NCBI GenBank assembly: GCA_038528965.1
Contig: JBCBEC010000007.1
Location: forward strand, 178,234 to 242,233
Origin: Lewinella sp038528965
GTDB lineage: Bacteria > Bacteroidota > Bacteroidia > Chitinophagales > Saprospiraceae
Reading direction: 5' to 3'
Length of the DNA: 64,000 nt
Both the position numbers and the translations under genes were made by a program. The notes beneath the pieces are model-generated. The model saw nothing but the letters and a program-made list of their open reading frames with translations, did no database searches and was not told the DNA's origin. This document shows positions 27,119-35,659 of this stretch, piece by piece. Every line of letters starts with the position of its first letter. The stretch's first letter is position 1.

Positions 27119-28219
27119 ATGCTTGATCGTATATACGTGGCTGCTACCAGTCAACACGTGGGTAAGACCACCTCGACACTGGGCATCGTTGCCGCTATTC
27201 GCAATAAAGGCTTCAACGTTGGCTATTGCAAACCGCTGGGACAAGAGTTTGTAGACCTAGGGGATTTGAAAGTAGATAAAGACGCGCTACTGTTTTCTAA
27301 AGTGATGAACTTCGAGCTTTCCGCCGAACTGCATAGCCCCGTCATCCTGGGGCGTGGTGTGACCACTTCATTTCTACAAAACCCGGATCAATACCAGTTT
27401 CCTGACGAAGTCATGAATGCTTCGCAACAACTGCAAGAGCGGCACGAAGTAGTCGTCTACGAAGGTACGGGGCACCCTGGTGTCGGTAGTGTTATTGATT
27501 TATCCAACGCGGCAGTAGCAAAAATGCTGAACGCCTCGGTCATCATGGTGGTAGAAGGCGGTATTGGCAATACAATTGATAAACTCAACACCAACTTATC
27601 CCTCTTCCGAGAGGAGCAAGTACCCATTGCCGGCGTAATTATCAACAAGGTCATTCCAGAAAAATCTGAGCGCGTCCGCGAATTAGTGGGCGGAAAGTTG
27701 GAGAAGTGGGGCATTCCATTATTAGGTGTACTTCCTTATGACCAGACCTTGGCCAATCCGATTATGGAGGGTATTCGCCTGGCGGTAGATGGTACCGTCA
27801 TCATGAATGGCCACAACCTAGACAATAAGGTAGAGAATATTGCCTCCGGCTCCTTAATTGAGAAGAAGGAGTTTGATGATTTACAGAACCTATTGTTAAT
27901 TGTCAGCCACCGCCGTTTAGAAAGTGCGATCAATTCCCTACAGGAAATTGACCGTAAGCATCCGGATCAGGATCTGAAATTGGCCGGCATTATTGTCAAC
28001 GGTGAGAACGATTTCGTCAGTGAACTTCAACGTCACGTACCTTGCGGGGACTATATCATGATGAATGAAATTCCGTTGATTGCTACCCAACTCGACACTT
28101 ATGGTTCCGCGATCAAAATCAACAAGATGGAGGTCAAGATCAATACGCGAACTCCCTGGAAAGCAAGACGCGCAGTGGAGTTAATTCGTGACAACGTAAA
28201 CCTGGACGGCCTGTTCTAA
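27119..28219 (+). CDS. BioD-like P-loop plus DRTGG domain protein (Pta N-terminal-like)
   Basis: 366-aa cytoplasmic protein. The N-terminal half is a dethiobiotin-synthetase-like P-loop domain (YVAATSQHVGKTTSTLGIVA; VVVYEGTGHPGVGSVIDLSN). The C-terminal third resembles a DRTGG domain, as in the N-terminal part of long phosphate acetyltransferases, but the acetyltransferase domain is absent. It may be a regulatory or stand-alone paralogue; no reaction is assigned. The ATG at 27119 begins the family's conserved start; an upstream start would add 22 unlikely residues. Confidence 0.75.
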   Translation: MLDRIYVAATSQHVGKTTSTLGIVAAIRNKGFNVGYCKPLGQEFVDLGDLKVDKDALLFSKVMNFELSAELHSPVILGRGVTTSFLQNPDQYQFPDEVMNASQQLQERHEVVVYEGTGHPGVGSVIDLSNAAVAKMLNASVIMVVEGGIGNTIDKLNTNLSLFREEQVPIAGVIINKVIPEKSERVRELVGGKLEKWGIPLLGVLPYDQTLANPIMEGIRLAVDGTVIMNGHNLDNKVENIASGSLIEKKEFDDLQNLLLIVSHRRLESAINSLQEIDRKHPDQDLKLAGIIVNGENDFVSELQRHVPCGDYIMMNEIPLIATQLDTYGSAIKINKMEVKINTRTPWKARRAVELIRDNVNLDGLF

Positions 28220-28352
28220 ACAGTCATTCGTCCTAATTTTTCGATGGTTCATCCATCCAAGGCTACGGAAAGTGGAGAGAGTTACGATCTTTGGCTTCTG
28301 GACTTGAATAGCTACCCTCAGTTCAGGGTAAAACTATGAACGGACGATCAAC

Positions 28353-28910
28353 ATGAAGGACACCCGACATCAAGATTGGTTAGGTCAGTTGCGCACCGGC
28401 GACCGCACCGCTCTACGGGCTATCTTCGACCAGCAATACGAGCCGGTCTGTCAGGCGATCTTCCGCTTTGTTCAAGACCCGGGCCTCACCGAAGATTTGG
28501 CGCAAGAAGTATTCGTCCGCTTCTGGGAAAAGCGTGAGCAAATCCAAGTCGATTCCAACCTCAGTGCTTACCTCCGGCGCATGGCCGTCAATGAAGCTCT
28601 AGCTTATTTACGTAAGAAAACCCGCTTCCGAGCCGACGAGCTCCCTATTCACCTTCCGGGACAACACGCTGCCCCTGCCGATGAACAACTAGCTACGCAG
28701 GAGCTTTCCGTGCGTATCACCGCAGCCATCAGCACCCTGCCGCCCCGCTGCCGGGCTATCTTCCAACTCAGCCGCTTTGAGGATAAGACCTACCAGGAGA
28801 TTGCCGACCAGCTCGAAATCTCCATTAAGACCGTAGAAAACCAGATGGGGAAAGCCTTGAAAATTCTCCGCGAGAAGTTGGGGGATTATTTGACGATGTT
28901 GCTGTTCTGA
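28353..28910 (+). CDS. RNA polymerase sigma factor, ECF subfamily
   Basis: 185-aa sigma-70 family factor with region 2 (FVQDPGLTEDLAQEVFVRFW) and region 4 (FEDKTYQEIADQLEISIKTV ENQMG), the layout of the Bacteroidota ECF group usually paired with FecR anti-sigma factors. No FecR or TonB receptor gene follows; the next gene is a Rof-like gene on the other strand. Its stop codon is followed at once by a hexamer repeat tract. The ATG at 28353 fits the family's N-terminus. Confidence 0.9.
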   Translation: MKDTRHQDWLGQLRTGDRTALRAIFDQQYEPVCQAIFRFVQDPGLTEDLAQEVFVRFWEKREQIQVDSNLSAYLRRMAVNEALAYLRKKTRFRADELPIHLPGQHAAPADEQLATQELSVRITAAISTLPPRCRAIFQLSRFEDKTYQEIADQLEISIKTVENQMGKALKILREKLGDYLTMLLF

Positions 28911-28940
28911 ATTAGAATTAGAATAGGAATTAGAGTTAGA
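28911..28940. repeat. Hexamer tandem repeat (ATTAGA)n
   Basis: Five hexamers: ATTAGA ATTAGA ATAGGA then ATTAGA GTTAGA, beginning on the base after the sigma factor stop codon. Same family as the tracts at 30099 and 30196. Confidence 0.8.
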
Positions 28941-28945
28941 ATCTG

Positions 28946-29188
28946 TTAACACGCCAGAGGCGGCACCTTTCCATCAATACTTATCAGGCGATCCAAACGA
29001 AACTCCAGGCCGTTTTCCAATACCATAAACTCTTCCTTATTTCGAGCATACAGGTCCTTGATACGAGTGGCTACTTCCTGTTCTTGTTCCTGTGCATCAC
29101 GGTACACGATAGTTACCGTCCGCCTTTGCGTAGCTGCAGCTTCTAGTTCATCGTAATAAGAACAGTTGATGGGGATGTACGTATTCAT
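28946..29188 (-). CDS. Rho-binding antiterminator (Rof-like)
   Basis: 80-aa protein matching the Rof family: YIPINCSYYDELEAAATQRR at the N-terminus, a central TVTIVYRD strand, and KEEFMVLENGLEFRLDRLIS at the end. In E. coli, Rof binds Rho and inhibits termination. Length is normal. It is convergent with the ECF sigma gene and divergent from the SDR gene. Confidence 0.8.
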   Translation of the reverse strand: MNTYIPINCSYYDELEAAATQRRTVTIVYRDAQEQEQEVATRIKDLYARNKEEFMVLENGLEFRLDRLISIDGKVPPLAC

Positions 29189-29262
29189 TTTTCGTTGGCT
29201 TTATGCAAAGAGAACCAATTGGGTAGGTGCATGGTTGAATAGGAGCACCATGCCATGCGGAT

Positions 29263-30099
29263 ATGCAAAAAACAAAATCAGTTGCCCTATTGGGAGCCGG
29301 TTGGCTAGGCGAGCCATTAGGCGATGTACTTCTAGCTGATAACTACCATGTGAAAGCAGCCACCACCTCCAATGAGAAGGCCCTCCGGCTAGCTTCCAAG
29401 GAGTTTGACAGCTACGAAATGATTGTTCAGTCAGATCATATTCAGGGCAAGGCACCCAGTTTCTGGGCCGTCGACACTCTCATCCTGACACTCCCTCCTG
29501 GCGGGCGAAGAGATCCAGCGGTTGCAACCACTTATCCAGCTAAAGTGGATCAGATTATTAAAGCAGCTCAGGCGGGAGGCATTTCCAAAGTTTTGTTCAC
29601 CAGCAGCACCGGAGTGTACGGTAACCAACAAGCTTGGGTAGATGAGGAGTCTCCACTACAGCCGACCACGGCCTCTGGGAAAGCCCTAGTGCAAGTAGAA
29701 CAGCAGCTCCGCGATGCCTTTGGCAAACAGCTCACCGTTCTTCGTCTAGCGGGCCTAGTAGGTGGTTCTCGGCAACCCGGACGCTGGTTTGCGGGTAAGA
29801 CACAAGTCCCTGGTGGAGAGCAATATGTCAACCTGGTGCACCGAGTCGACGTAGTGAATCTTTGTAAGGCTATTCTACAACATAACTTTTGGGATACCAC
29901 ACTTAATGTTTGTGCGGACCTACACCCCACTAAGGCCAACTACTATCCAGAAGCCGCTCGGCAGCTAGACTTAGTGCCTCCCTCCTTCCTAGTCGATCCC
30001 AAGGCTGCTCCGGGAAAAAGGGTGACAAACGAACGCTCAAAAGAAGTGCCGGGTTTTAGGTATCAATATCCTGACCCTAAGGCGTTTCCGGGGTTTTAA
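29263..30099 (+). CDS. NAD(P)-binding SDR-type epimerase-like protein (YeeZ-like)
   Basis: 278-aa protein. The N-terminal SVALLGAGWLGEPLGDVLL is a GxGxxG dinucleotide-binding fold. The STGVYG segment with ESPLQPTTASGKAL is as in the YeeZ branch of extended SDRs; the usual catalytic YxxxK is not evident (SGKALVQVE at that place), so dehydrogenase activity is doubtful. Substrate unknown. The gene ends directly in a hexamer repeat tract. Confidence 0.75.
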   Translation: MQKTKSVALLGAGWLGEPLGDVLLADNYHVKAATTSNEKALRLASKEFDSYEMIVQSDHIQGKAPSFWAVDTLILTLPPGGRRDPAVATTYPAKVDQIIKAAQAGGISKVLFTSSTGVYGNQQAWVDEESPLQPTTASGKALVQVEQQLRDAFGKQLTVLRLAGLVGGSRQPGRWFAGKTQVPGGEQYVNLVHRVDVVNLCKAILQHNFWDTTLNVCADLHPTKANYYPEAARQLDLVPPSFLVDPKAAPGKRVTNERSKEVPGFRYQYPDPKAFPGF

Positions 30100-30146
30100 T
30101 TAGAGTTTGAATTAGAATTAGAATGTGAATTAGCATTAGAATTAAT
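30099..30146. repeat. Hexamer tandem repeat (ATTAGA)n after the SDR gene
   Basis: Eight hexamers in phase, ATTAGA and variants GTTTGA, ATGTGA, ATTAGC and ATTAAT, beginning in the last base of the SDR stop codon. An inverted tract of the same unit begins about 50 bases on. Confidence 0.8.
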
Positions 30147-30195
30147 ATGAAAGTGACCGTTAAAATAAAAGTCAGATAGGTACTGGAGCCGCTTT

Positions 30196-30252
30196 AACTC
30201 TCATTGTCACTTCTACTTCGACTCCTACTCTAATTTCGATTCTAATTCTAAT
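30196..30252. repeat. Hexamer repeat tract forming the 3' end of an MFS gene
   Basis: On the minus strand about nine degenerate hexamers (GAATTA, GAATCG, AAATTA, GAGTAG and so on) run through the MFS C-terminal codons, the stop codon and beyond. They encode the tail RELELESKLE. Confidence 0.75.
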
Positions 30253-31427
30253 TCCCTCGCCGTTTTCGCCTGTTCCTGGCGGATAGCAAGCCAGTTGAGC
30301 AAAAGCATAAAAGCAAAGAGGAATAGCACGAAGCCCATACCCCAGCGTAGGTCTAACCAATCACTGATGAAGCCAATTGCGGGTGGGCCTACTAAGAAAC
30401 CAGCATAACCAATAGTAGTTACCATACTGATGCCAACACCTGGTGAGAGATCTGGCAAACTACCGGCTCGGCTATAAGCAATAGGTACAATAGTGGCTAA
30501 ACCAAGGCCTACTAAGAAAAAGCCACCGATGCCCGTCCAAATAACTGGCCAAATTAAGGCCATTAGCATCCCTCCAACAGCAATAAATGAACCTACGAGT
30601 AATAGTCTTGCGTCACCTATTTTGATCCGTGCTCCATCTCCCATGAAACGCCCCACCATCATTGCAGTAGAGAAGGCCACCAAGCCAAAGGGCGACCAGT
30701 AGCGACCGCCATTACTTACTTTTTCCAGATAGTTCGTGGTCCAATCGGCCATAGCTCCCTCGCCGAGCATACAGCAAAAAGCGATCAAGCCTAGCATTAA
30801 TAGCTCGGGACGAAGCAAAATATTAGTGCTATTGCCAGCTTCTTCCTCCGTTACGTCACGATGATCAGGTATTAGCAGCCCTTGGGCCCAAATGGCCGCC
30901 AAGACTCCAATGACGCTGACGATGAGTAAGTGTTGGGGTAAACCAATCTCCAGGCGATTAAAAAGGGCACCACTCCCCGCCCCAATCATCATCCCCGCAC
31001 TAAAGATGGCGTGAAAAGAGGACATGACCGGTTTACGTAAAGCTTGTTCCACCAGCACGGCCTGGGCGTTCATGGCCACATCCAGTGATCCACTGGCTGC
31101 TCCAATCAAAAATAAGATCCCCCCCAGCGTAAAGCTATTGGGCATAAGAGGAATGAAAGGAATTAACACACAGAAGGTCAATAACATGATGCGGGTGATA
31201 CGATGGCTCCCTGCCTGAACAATTACTTTCCCCGTTAGGGGCATAGCTACCAAAGCGCCCACACTACTGGCCAACAAGGCCAAGCCTAATTCTCCGTGAT
31301 CCAGCCCGTAGTTCTCCTGCAAGCGCGGTAAACGCGCTACCCAATTGGCAAATAGAAAGCCATTGATGGCAAAAATGGTGGCTACCGCTACCCTACTACG
31401 TTTGGCGTCGAATTCTATCATGAGCAT
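30225..31427 (-). CDS. MFS transporter (YbjJ/FucP-like)
   Basis: 400-aa inner-membrane carrier with 12 predicted helices. The first helices (ATIFAINGFLFANWVARLPR LQE; LALLASSVGALVAMPLTGK) and LDVAMNAQAVLVEQ are typical of the YbjJ-type family related to sugar permeases. The substrate is unknown. Its C-terminus (RELELESKLE) is encoded by a short tandem repeat. Start at ATG 31427; a second in-frame ATG lies two codons downstream. Confidence 0.85.
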   Translation of the reverse strand: MLMIEFDAKRSRVAVATIFAINGFLFANWVARLPRLQENYGLDHGELGLALLASSVGALVAMPLTGKVIVQAGSHRITRIMLLTFCVLIPFIPLMPNSFTLGGILFLIGAASGSLDVAMNAQAVLVEQALRKPVMSSFHAIFSAGMMIGAGSGALFNRLEIGLPQHLLIVSVIGVLAAIWAQGLLIPDHRDVTEEEAGNSTNILLRPELLMLGLIAFCCMLGEGAMADWTTNYLEKVSNGGRYWSPFGLVAFSTAMMVGRFMGDGARIKIGDARLLLVGSFIAVGGMLMALIWPVIWTGIGGFFLVGLGLATIVPIAYSRAGSLPDLSPGVGISMVTTIGYAGFLVGPPAIGFISDWLDLRWGMGFVLFLFAFMLLLNWLAIRQEQAKTARELELESKLE

Positions 31428-31507
31428 TGTTTTGCCAAATTTACGAGACCTGCTATCACTCGCACAAATAGTGAATTAATGACTTGTAGTACTTATTTGA
31501 TATGCGA

Positions 31508-31544
31508 AAGCCCCGTACGCAGCACTTGGTTACGTACGGGGCTT
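31508..31544 (-). terminator. Hairpin downstream of the DUF2911 gene
   Basis: A 12-bp perfect stem, AAGCCCCGTACG at 31508-31519 pairing with 31533-31544. It has no strong T run on either side, so termination is plausible but not certain. It lies between the repeat block and the MFS gene. Confidence 0.5.
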
Positions 31545-31551
31545 GTGGTGT

Positions 31552-31637
31552 AGACGCATTGCAATGCGTCTGTACAGCTTGGTGTGGGTTAATAGAGACG
31601 CATTGCAATGCGTCTTTACAACAAATGCAATGCGTCT
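31552..31637. repeat. Dispersed palindromic repeats, two full copies and one half
   Basis: The 20-bp perfect palindrome AGACGCATTGCAATGCGTCT occurs at 31552-31571 and 31596-31615, and a right half (TGCAATGCGTCT) at 31626-31637. Same family as 43169-43250, 51232-51251 and 54408-54429. Confidence 0.9.
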
Positions 31638-31650
31638 TTACAGCAGATAT

Positions 31651-32499
31651 TTAGTCCATCTTACCGCCCCACTCAGCGATAGACTTCTCGTTCATGCGTA
31701 CGTAATCTTCGTTACCTGCTTCTTGAGCCAGTCCCAAAGAACGCTTGGCAGCGGCGATTGCCTCCTGTGTGCGGTCCATATCAGCAAGAATCAAAGCCTC
31801 ACGACGTACCATCCAGAAACGTGGAGTATCTGTATCGTTTGCCTTTTGGATGTACTCCAATGCCATGTCCATATCACCATCAGCATCGTGGATGTAGCTG
31901 GCAGCACGGTAGTAATCATTGGCAGATGGGCCCGCCATAGTGCGCTGAATATCCGCCATTACTTGCTCGTGTACTTCTACTTCTACCGGTACACTTACCA
32001 TAGTGTTCTCCCACATGAAGTCAATGGTAGCGCCATTGCTGCTCAAATTGTTTACCCCAATAGTAAATGTTTCAACAGCCATAGCAGTACTCTTAGTAGC
32101 TACAGTGAAGGTAGCCGCAGGTGTCTTTTCGCGATAGCTTCCCCAGTTACTGCCTTCGTATGGGAACATCATGAAAGTCCACTCGCTAGCCATTGGCTGA
32201 GTAAGAACAGCGTAACTGCCGCCCTCTACTTCTACACCACCTACTTTAGCATCCTGACCAATGGTAATTTTGGTAGCTGCGTTAGCTCCGGTACGCCACA
32301 TAGAACCAAATGGTACCAGGCCATCCTCGGCGAAAATGGTACGTCCCTTCATACTTGGACGAGAGTAGTCAATTGCAATTTCTGTTAGGCCAACCGCCTG
32401 CTCAATGCTCGCAGAAGGGCTTGGTGCAGGAGTGTTGATCTGAGCGTACATGCTGATGGTCAACAATAACGCGAAAGTGTTCAAGAACAGCTTTTTCAT
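31651..32499 (-). CDS. DUF2911 domain-containing secreted protein
   Basis: 282-aa protein with a signal peptide (LFLNTFALLLTISMYAQ). The DUF2911 hallmarks are clear: ASIEQAVGLTEIAIDYSRPS, MKGRTIFAEDGLVPFGSMWR TGANAAT and a central EWTFMMFP stretch. The C-terminal part (about 190-275) is helical and TPR-like (DGDMDMALEYIQKANDTDTP). Function of the family is unknown; it is widespread in Bacteroidota and exported. Confidence 0.9.
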   Translation of the reverse strand: MKKLFLNTFALLLTISMYAQINTPAPSPSASIEQAVGLTEIAIDYSRPSMKGRTIFAEDGLVPFGSMWRTGANAATKITIGQDAKVGGVEVEGGSYAVLTQPMASEWTFMMFPYEGSNWGSYREKTPAATFTVATKSTAMAVETFTIGVNNLSSNGATIDFMWENTMVSVPVEVEVHEQVMADIQRTMAGPSANDYYRAASYIHDADGDMDMALEYIQKANDTDTPRFWMVRREALILADMDRTQEAIAAAKRSLGLAQEAGNEDYVRMNEKSIAEWGGKMD

Positions 32500-32733
32500 T
32501 CTAATTTGATTTAGATGGAATTGGATAACTTTGCCTGTGGATTAACACAGACCTTTTAGTCTGGTTTGCAATGACGCCCCGTGATTAGCTCCAATTGCGC
32601 CTCTTTTGAGGCATTTATCTGGAGTTGGGGTGTTTGTTTGCACCACAATGTCGCACGCCAAATTACATAAAAGGCGCTGTTTTAGTGTAGCAACACCGAC
32701 CTAATCCACAAAGCACCCAAAAAACGCAGTAAA

Positions 32734-33096
32734 ATGACCATTGCAATCATTGCCCACGATGGAAAAAAGGCCGATATGGTAGGTTTTATCAAAGACCACG
32801 TTCCACTCCTACAACAACGAAATATCAGCTTAATCGCTACGGGCACTACCGGTTCTCATCTGGAACGTGCCGGCCTCCAAGTAGAGCGCATGGAAAGCGG
32901 CCCTTACGGTGGCGATGCGCAAATTGCGAGCCGTTTGGTAGAGAAAAAAGTGGATATGGTAATCTTCTTTCGTGATCCACTGGGCAAACATCCGCACGAA
33001 GTAGACGTTAATATGTTAATGCGGCTGTGTGATGTCCACAATATTCCGCTGGCCACCAACGCCGCAGCCGCTACCCTATTTATGAAAACACTTTAA
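32734..33096 (+). CDS. mgsA: Methylglyoxal synthase
   Basis: 120-aa cytoplasmic lyase converting dihydroxyacetone phosphate to methylglyoxal and phosphate, a bypass of lower glycolysis under phosphate limitation. Key residues are visible: IAHDGKK (H8, D9), TGTTG phosphate loop (36-40), catalytic Asp in SGPYGGDAQI (D61), and FFRDPLGKHPHEVD (D81, H88). The protein is a little shorter than the E. coli enzyme (152 aa), which is common. The DUF6702 gene follows after 5 bases, so they are co-transcribed. Confidence 0.93.
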   Translation: MTIAIIAHDGKKADMVGFIKDHVPLLQQRNISLIATGTTGSHLERAGLQVERMESGPYGGDAQIASRLVEKKVDMVIFFRDPLGKHPHEVDVNMLMRLCDVHNIPLATNAAAATLFMKTL

Positions 33097-33101
33097 GGTA
33101 G

Positions 33102-33614
33102 ATGAAGATCCTACTATTGTTTCCCTTGCTATTCCTCTTGCCTCAAACAGAGATTCCTGCGGCGCACGAATTCCATATTAGTCGAACCCGGATCGAGTAC
33201 GGTGCTGCTCAACAGGAATGGCAAATCACCATGCACGTTTTCATTGATGATTTGGAATTAGCCCTAGCGGAAAAGGGTAGCTCCGCACTCTATTTAGGGA
33301 CTAAGCGAGAGAGTGAAGAGGCTGATCATTACATTCAACGCTATTTGCAACAATACTTCCAACTATCCAGCGGCGACGACACCTTGGAATGGCAATGGCT
33401 GGGAAAAGGAATAAGCGAAGACCTTACCGCTTTTTGGATTTACCTAGTTGTGCCGGAAGCCAATCCTGAACGCCCGCTGGGCATTCGTAATAAACTACTG
33501 CTTGACTTATACGACGATCAGCAAAACATGATCCAAGTAGCGGCAGAAAAAGGTCGGACCAAAAGTTATCTATTCCATCAGGACCACTGGGAACAAGAGG
33601 TCATATTCAACTAA
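33102..33614 (+). CDS. DUF6702 family secreted protein
   Basis: 170-aa protein with a signal peptide (LLLFPLLFLLPQTEIPA). AAHEFHISRTRIEYGAAQQE followed by WQITMHVFIDDLELAL is the family signature, and the C-terminal Lys-Ser-Tyr-Leu segment ends a small beta-sandwich. The role is unknown. It lies between mgsA (5-base gap) and yidD (8-base gap). Confidence 0.8.
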   Translation: MKILLLFPLLFLLPQTEIPAAHEFHISRTRIEYGAAQQEWQITMHVFIDDLELALAEKGSSALYLGTKRESEEADHYIQRYLQQYFQLSSGDDTLEWQWLGKGISEDLTAFWIYLVVPEANPERPLGIRNKLLLDLYDDQQNMIQVAAEKGRTKSYLFHQDHWEQEVIFN

Positions 33615-33622
33615 ACAAGCCT

Positions 33623-33886
33623 ATGCTGCGCTGGCTCTTTATCCTCCCCATTCGCTTTTACCAGTACGCTATCTCGCCACTGATCGGACCGCGCTGCCGC
33701 TTTCAGCCTACCTGTTCGCATTATGCCATAGAGGCCATCCAAGAGTGGGGCATCTTTAAAGGAACCTGGTTAGCCCTAAAGCGGATCTTCAAGTGTCATC
33801 CTTGGGGTCCTTGGGGCTATGATCCGGTGCCGAAAAAGGGAGAGCGACAGGATGGTAAAAGCTCGGAAGATGAGGCGGGTAGTTGA
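33623..33886 (+). CDS. yidD: Membrane protein insertion efficiency factor YidD
   Basis: 87-aa YidD-family protein that assists YidC-dependent insertion of membrane proteins. The whole signature is present: LPIRFYQYAISPLIGPRCRF, QPTCSHYAIEAI, WLALKRIFKCHPWGPWGYDP. An N-terminal amphipathic helix binds the membrane. Its usual neighbours (rpmH, rnpA, yidC) are absent; here it is last in an mgsA-DUF6702-yidD unit. Confidence 0.93.
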   Translation: MLRWLFILPIRFYQYAISPLIGPRCRFQPTCSHYAIEAIQEWGIFKGTWLALKRIFKCHPWGPWGYDPVPKKGERQDGKSSEDEAGS

Positions 33887-34338
33887 CCATGTTGGTTGCG
33901 CTTTGCTGGTAGTGCTCCTTACAGTCGCGATTTTAGCTCACTAACGTTCGCGGTAGAAGCTCGCAAGCTCGCGGTAGCGCGGCAATCGCCAACAAAGTTG
34001 GCTCCAAGCACGACCAATAGGGAACTTCTACCATGAGCACGCCAGTGCGAATGCCCCATCCAAGCGCCACTCCCAAATGTTAAAGTCATCCCTACAAGGC
34101 TCCAATCAGGCGTTCAACTGTTAAAAAACGCCACCTAGGCACTGACATTATCGTGACAAAACGTTAAAGAAACGTAAATTGCAAGACAACTGACTAGCGC
34201 TAAGCGCTATTCGCAGTATCTTTTAGCAACAGAAAATTTTTCACGCTTTCTCTTTTCAAAAGACCCAACCCTTTCTTACCGGTCTGTGGTCTTACTGAAG
34301 TATAAAGCTCAATGATCAAAACCTCAAACTCTCAGGTT
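33887..34338. other. Intergenic region with one short dispersed repeat
   Basis: No gene seen. At 33936-33956 it carries GCTCACTAACGTTCGCGGTAG-like sequence, related in inverse to 45493-45512. Small self-complementary pieces (AGCTCGCAAGCTCGCGG) follow. The last ~100 bases should hold the promoter of the cytochrome c peroxidase gene. Confidence 0.5.
33936..33956 (+). repeat. Short dispersed repeat, copy 1
   Basis: GCTCACT-AA-CGTTCGCGGTAG matches, with a one-base length change, the reverse complement of 45493-45512 (GCTCACTGCGTTCGCGGTAG). Both copies lie in intergenic DNA. Confidence 0.5.
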
Positions 34339-35511
34339 ATGAAGAAGTTTCTCTACTTACCTCTGCTTGGTGTTCTAGCTTTTGCCCTCTCCTCTTGTGT
34401 CTCTGACGACGTGGAAGTACGCGAAGAATACTACTACCCAGAAGAATTGGCGGTACTCCAGCAAGCGCTGAATCTGCCAGAAAAACCAATGGACTACAGC
34501 GTCCAACTACCTAACCATTTATCACGTAGTGGCTTATTTGCTCGCCAGGTAAACGGTGATATGGCTACTTTGGGCCGTGTACTTTTCTACGACGAAGCAC
34601 TGTCTTCTACCGGTGAAGTATCCTGCGCAAGTTGTCACAAGCAGTCGCTGGCCTTCTCCGACGAAAAAGCTTCCAGTGATGGTGTAAGTGGTAACCAAAC
34701 TGATCGCAATAGTTTAGCGTTGGGTTCGGTGGCCAGTTTTGCCGCTTATTACGGCACTGATTTATTCGGCACATTTGGTGTTCCTTTCATGTGGGATAAC
34801 CGTTTCGGTACGGCACGTGAACAGGCCCGCGCTGCCTTCATCAATGAGAAGGAAATGGGTATGACCATTGAGTCCCTAATCGGAACGATTTCTTCTCGCG
34901 ATTACTATGCTCCATTGTTCCGCCGCGCTTACGGTAGTTCTGAGGTAACAGAGGAACGAATCTTGTCCGCAGTAGCTGAATTCGTAGATGGTCTTGGCTC
35001 TTTCAACTCTAAGTTTGACCAGGCGGCTGAGGCTTCAACTGATGGTTTGAACATGGCCGTCAACTTCTCAGACTTTACTACTGCAGAAAACCGCGGTAAG
35101 CAGATTTATATGACCAATTGCTCTGGTTGCCACAGTAGTGTAATGGGTCGTCCAGTATTAAACTCTGCTAACAATGGCTTGGCCATGGTTTACGATGATG
35201 AAGGTATCGGTGGCTTCACGCTGAATGATACTGAAATGTATACCTTCAAAGTGCCTACCCTACGTAATGTAGCGCTAAGTGCTCCTTATATGCACGATGG
35301 CCGTTTCGAGTCTTTAGAGGAAGTGGTAGAATTCTACAGCGATAATGTAGCAGACCACCCACGTCTACATGAACTACTACGTGACCAAAGCGGACAGCCG
35401 AAGCGCTTGAACCTTGATGCTGACGACAAGGCTGCTCTGGTAGCTTTCTTGGAGACCTTGACGGATCTTGACTATCTGCAAGAGGAGCGTTACAGCGATC
35501 CTTTCAAATAG
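34339..35511 (+). CDS. Cytochrome c peroxidase-family diheme lipoprotein
   Basis: 390-aa periplasmic lipoprotein (signal FLYLPLLGVLAFALSSC). Two haem c motifs are present: CASCH in SCASCHKQ and CSGCH in NCSGCHSS, with VPTLRNVALSAPYMHDGRFE near the C-terminus as in diheme peroxidases. It probably reduces hydrogen peroxide. Unlike the copy at 10749 it has no MbnP partner and stands alone, ended by a strong terminator. I chose the ATG at 34339, which begins the lipoprotein signal. Confidence 0.9.
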   Translation: MKKFLYLPLLGVLAFALSSCVSDDVEVREEYYYPEELAVLQQALNLPEKPMDYSVQLPNHLSRSGLFARQVNGDMATLGRVLFYDEALSSTGEVSCASCHKQSLAFSDEKASSDGVSGNQTDRNSLALGSVASFAAYYGTDLFGTFGVPFMWDNRFGTAREQARAAFINEKEMGMTIESLIGTISSRDYYAPLFRRAYGSSEVTEERILSAVAEFVDGLGSFNSKFDQAAEASTDGLNMAVNFSDFTTAENRGKQIYMTNCSGCHSSVMGRPVLNSANNGLAMVYDDEGIGGFTLNDTEMYTFKVPTLRNVALSAPYMHDGRFESLEEVVEFYSDNVADHPRLHELLRDQSGQPKRLNLDADDKAALVAFLETLTDLDYLQEERYSDPFK

Positions 35512-35544
35512 GATTCCGTTTCGCTTAGCTGCATTTAGCAGTGT

Positions 35545-35586
35545 AAACGGCCTGTTGATCAAGCATCAGCAGGCCGTTTATTTTTA
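35545..35586 (+). terminator. Rho-independent terminator of the cytochrome c peroxidase gene
   Basis: A 10-bp stem AAACGGCCTG (35545-35554) pairs with CAGGCCGTTT (35570-35579), followed by ATTTTTA. Confidence 0.85.
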
Positions 35587-35659
35587 CAGAACAATAGCAG
35601 AATCTGGGACTGGATAAGCTACGAAAAAGGCGTATTTTCGCAGCCCAAATGACTAACAG

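Noticed and set aside
31552..31637. CRISPR-like array of short repeats
   Set aside because: The units are palindromic, only two full copies occur with unequal spacing, and there are no spacers of regular length or cas genes.
31543..32388. 281-codon plus-strand frame opposite the DUF2911 gene
   Set aside because: It begins in the palindromic repeats and is fully antisense to the DUF2911 gene with its clear signal peptide and family motifs.
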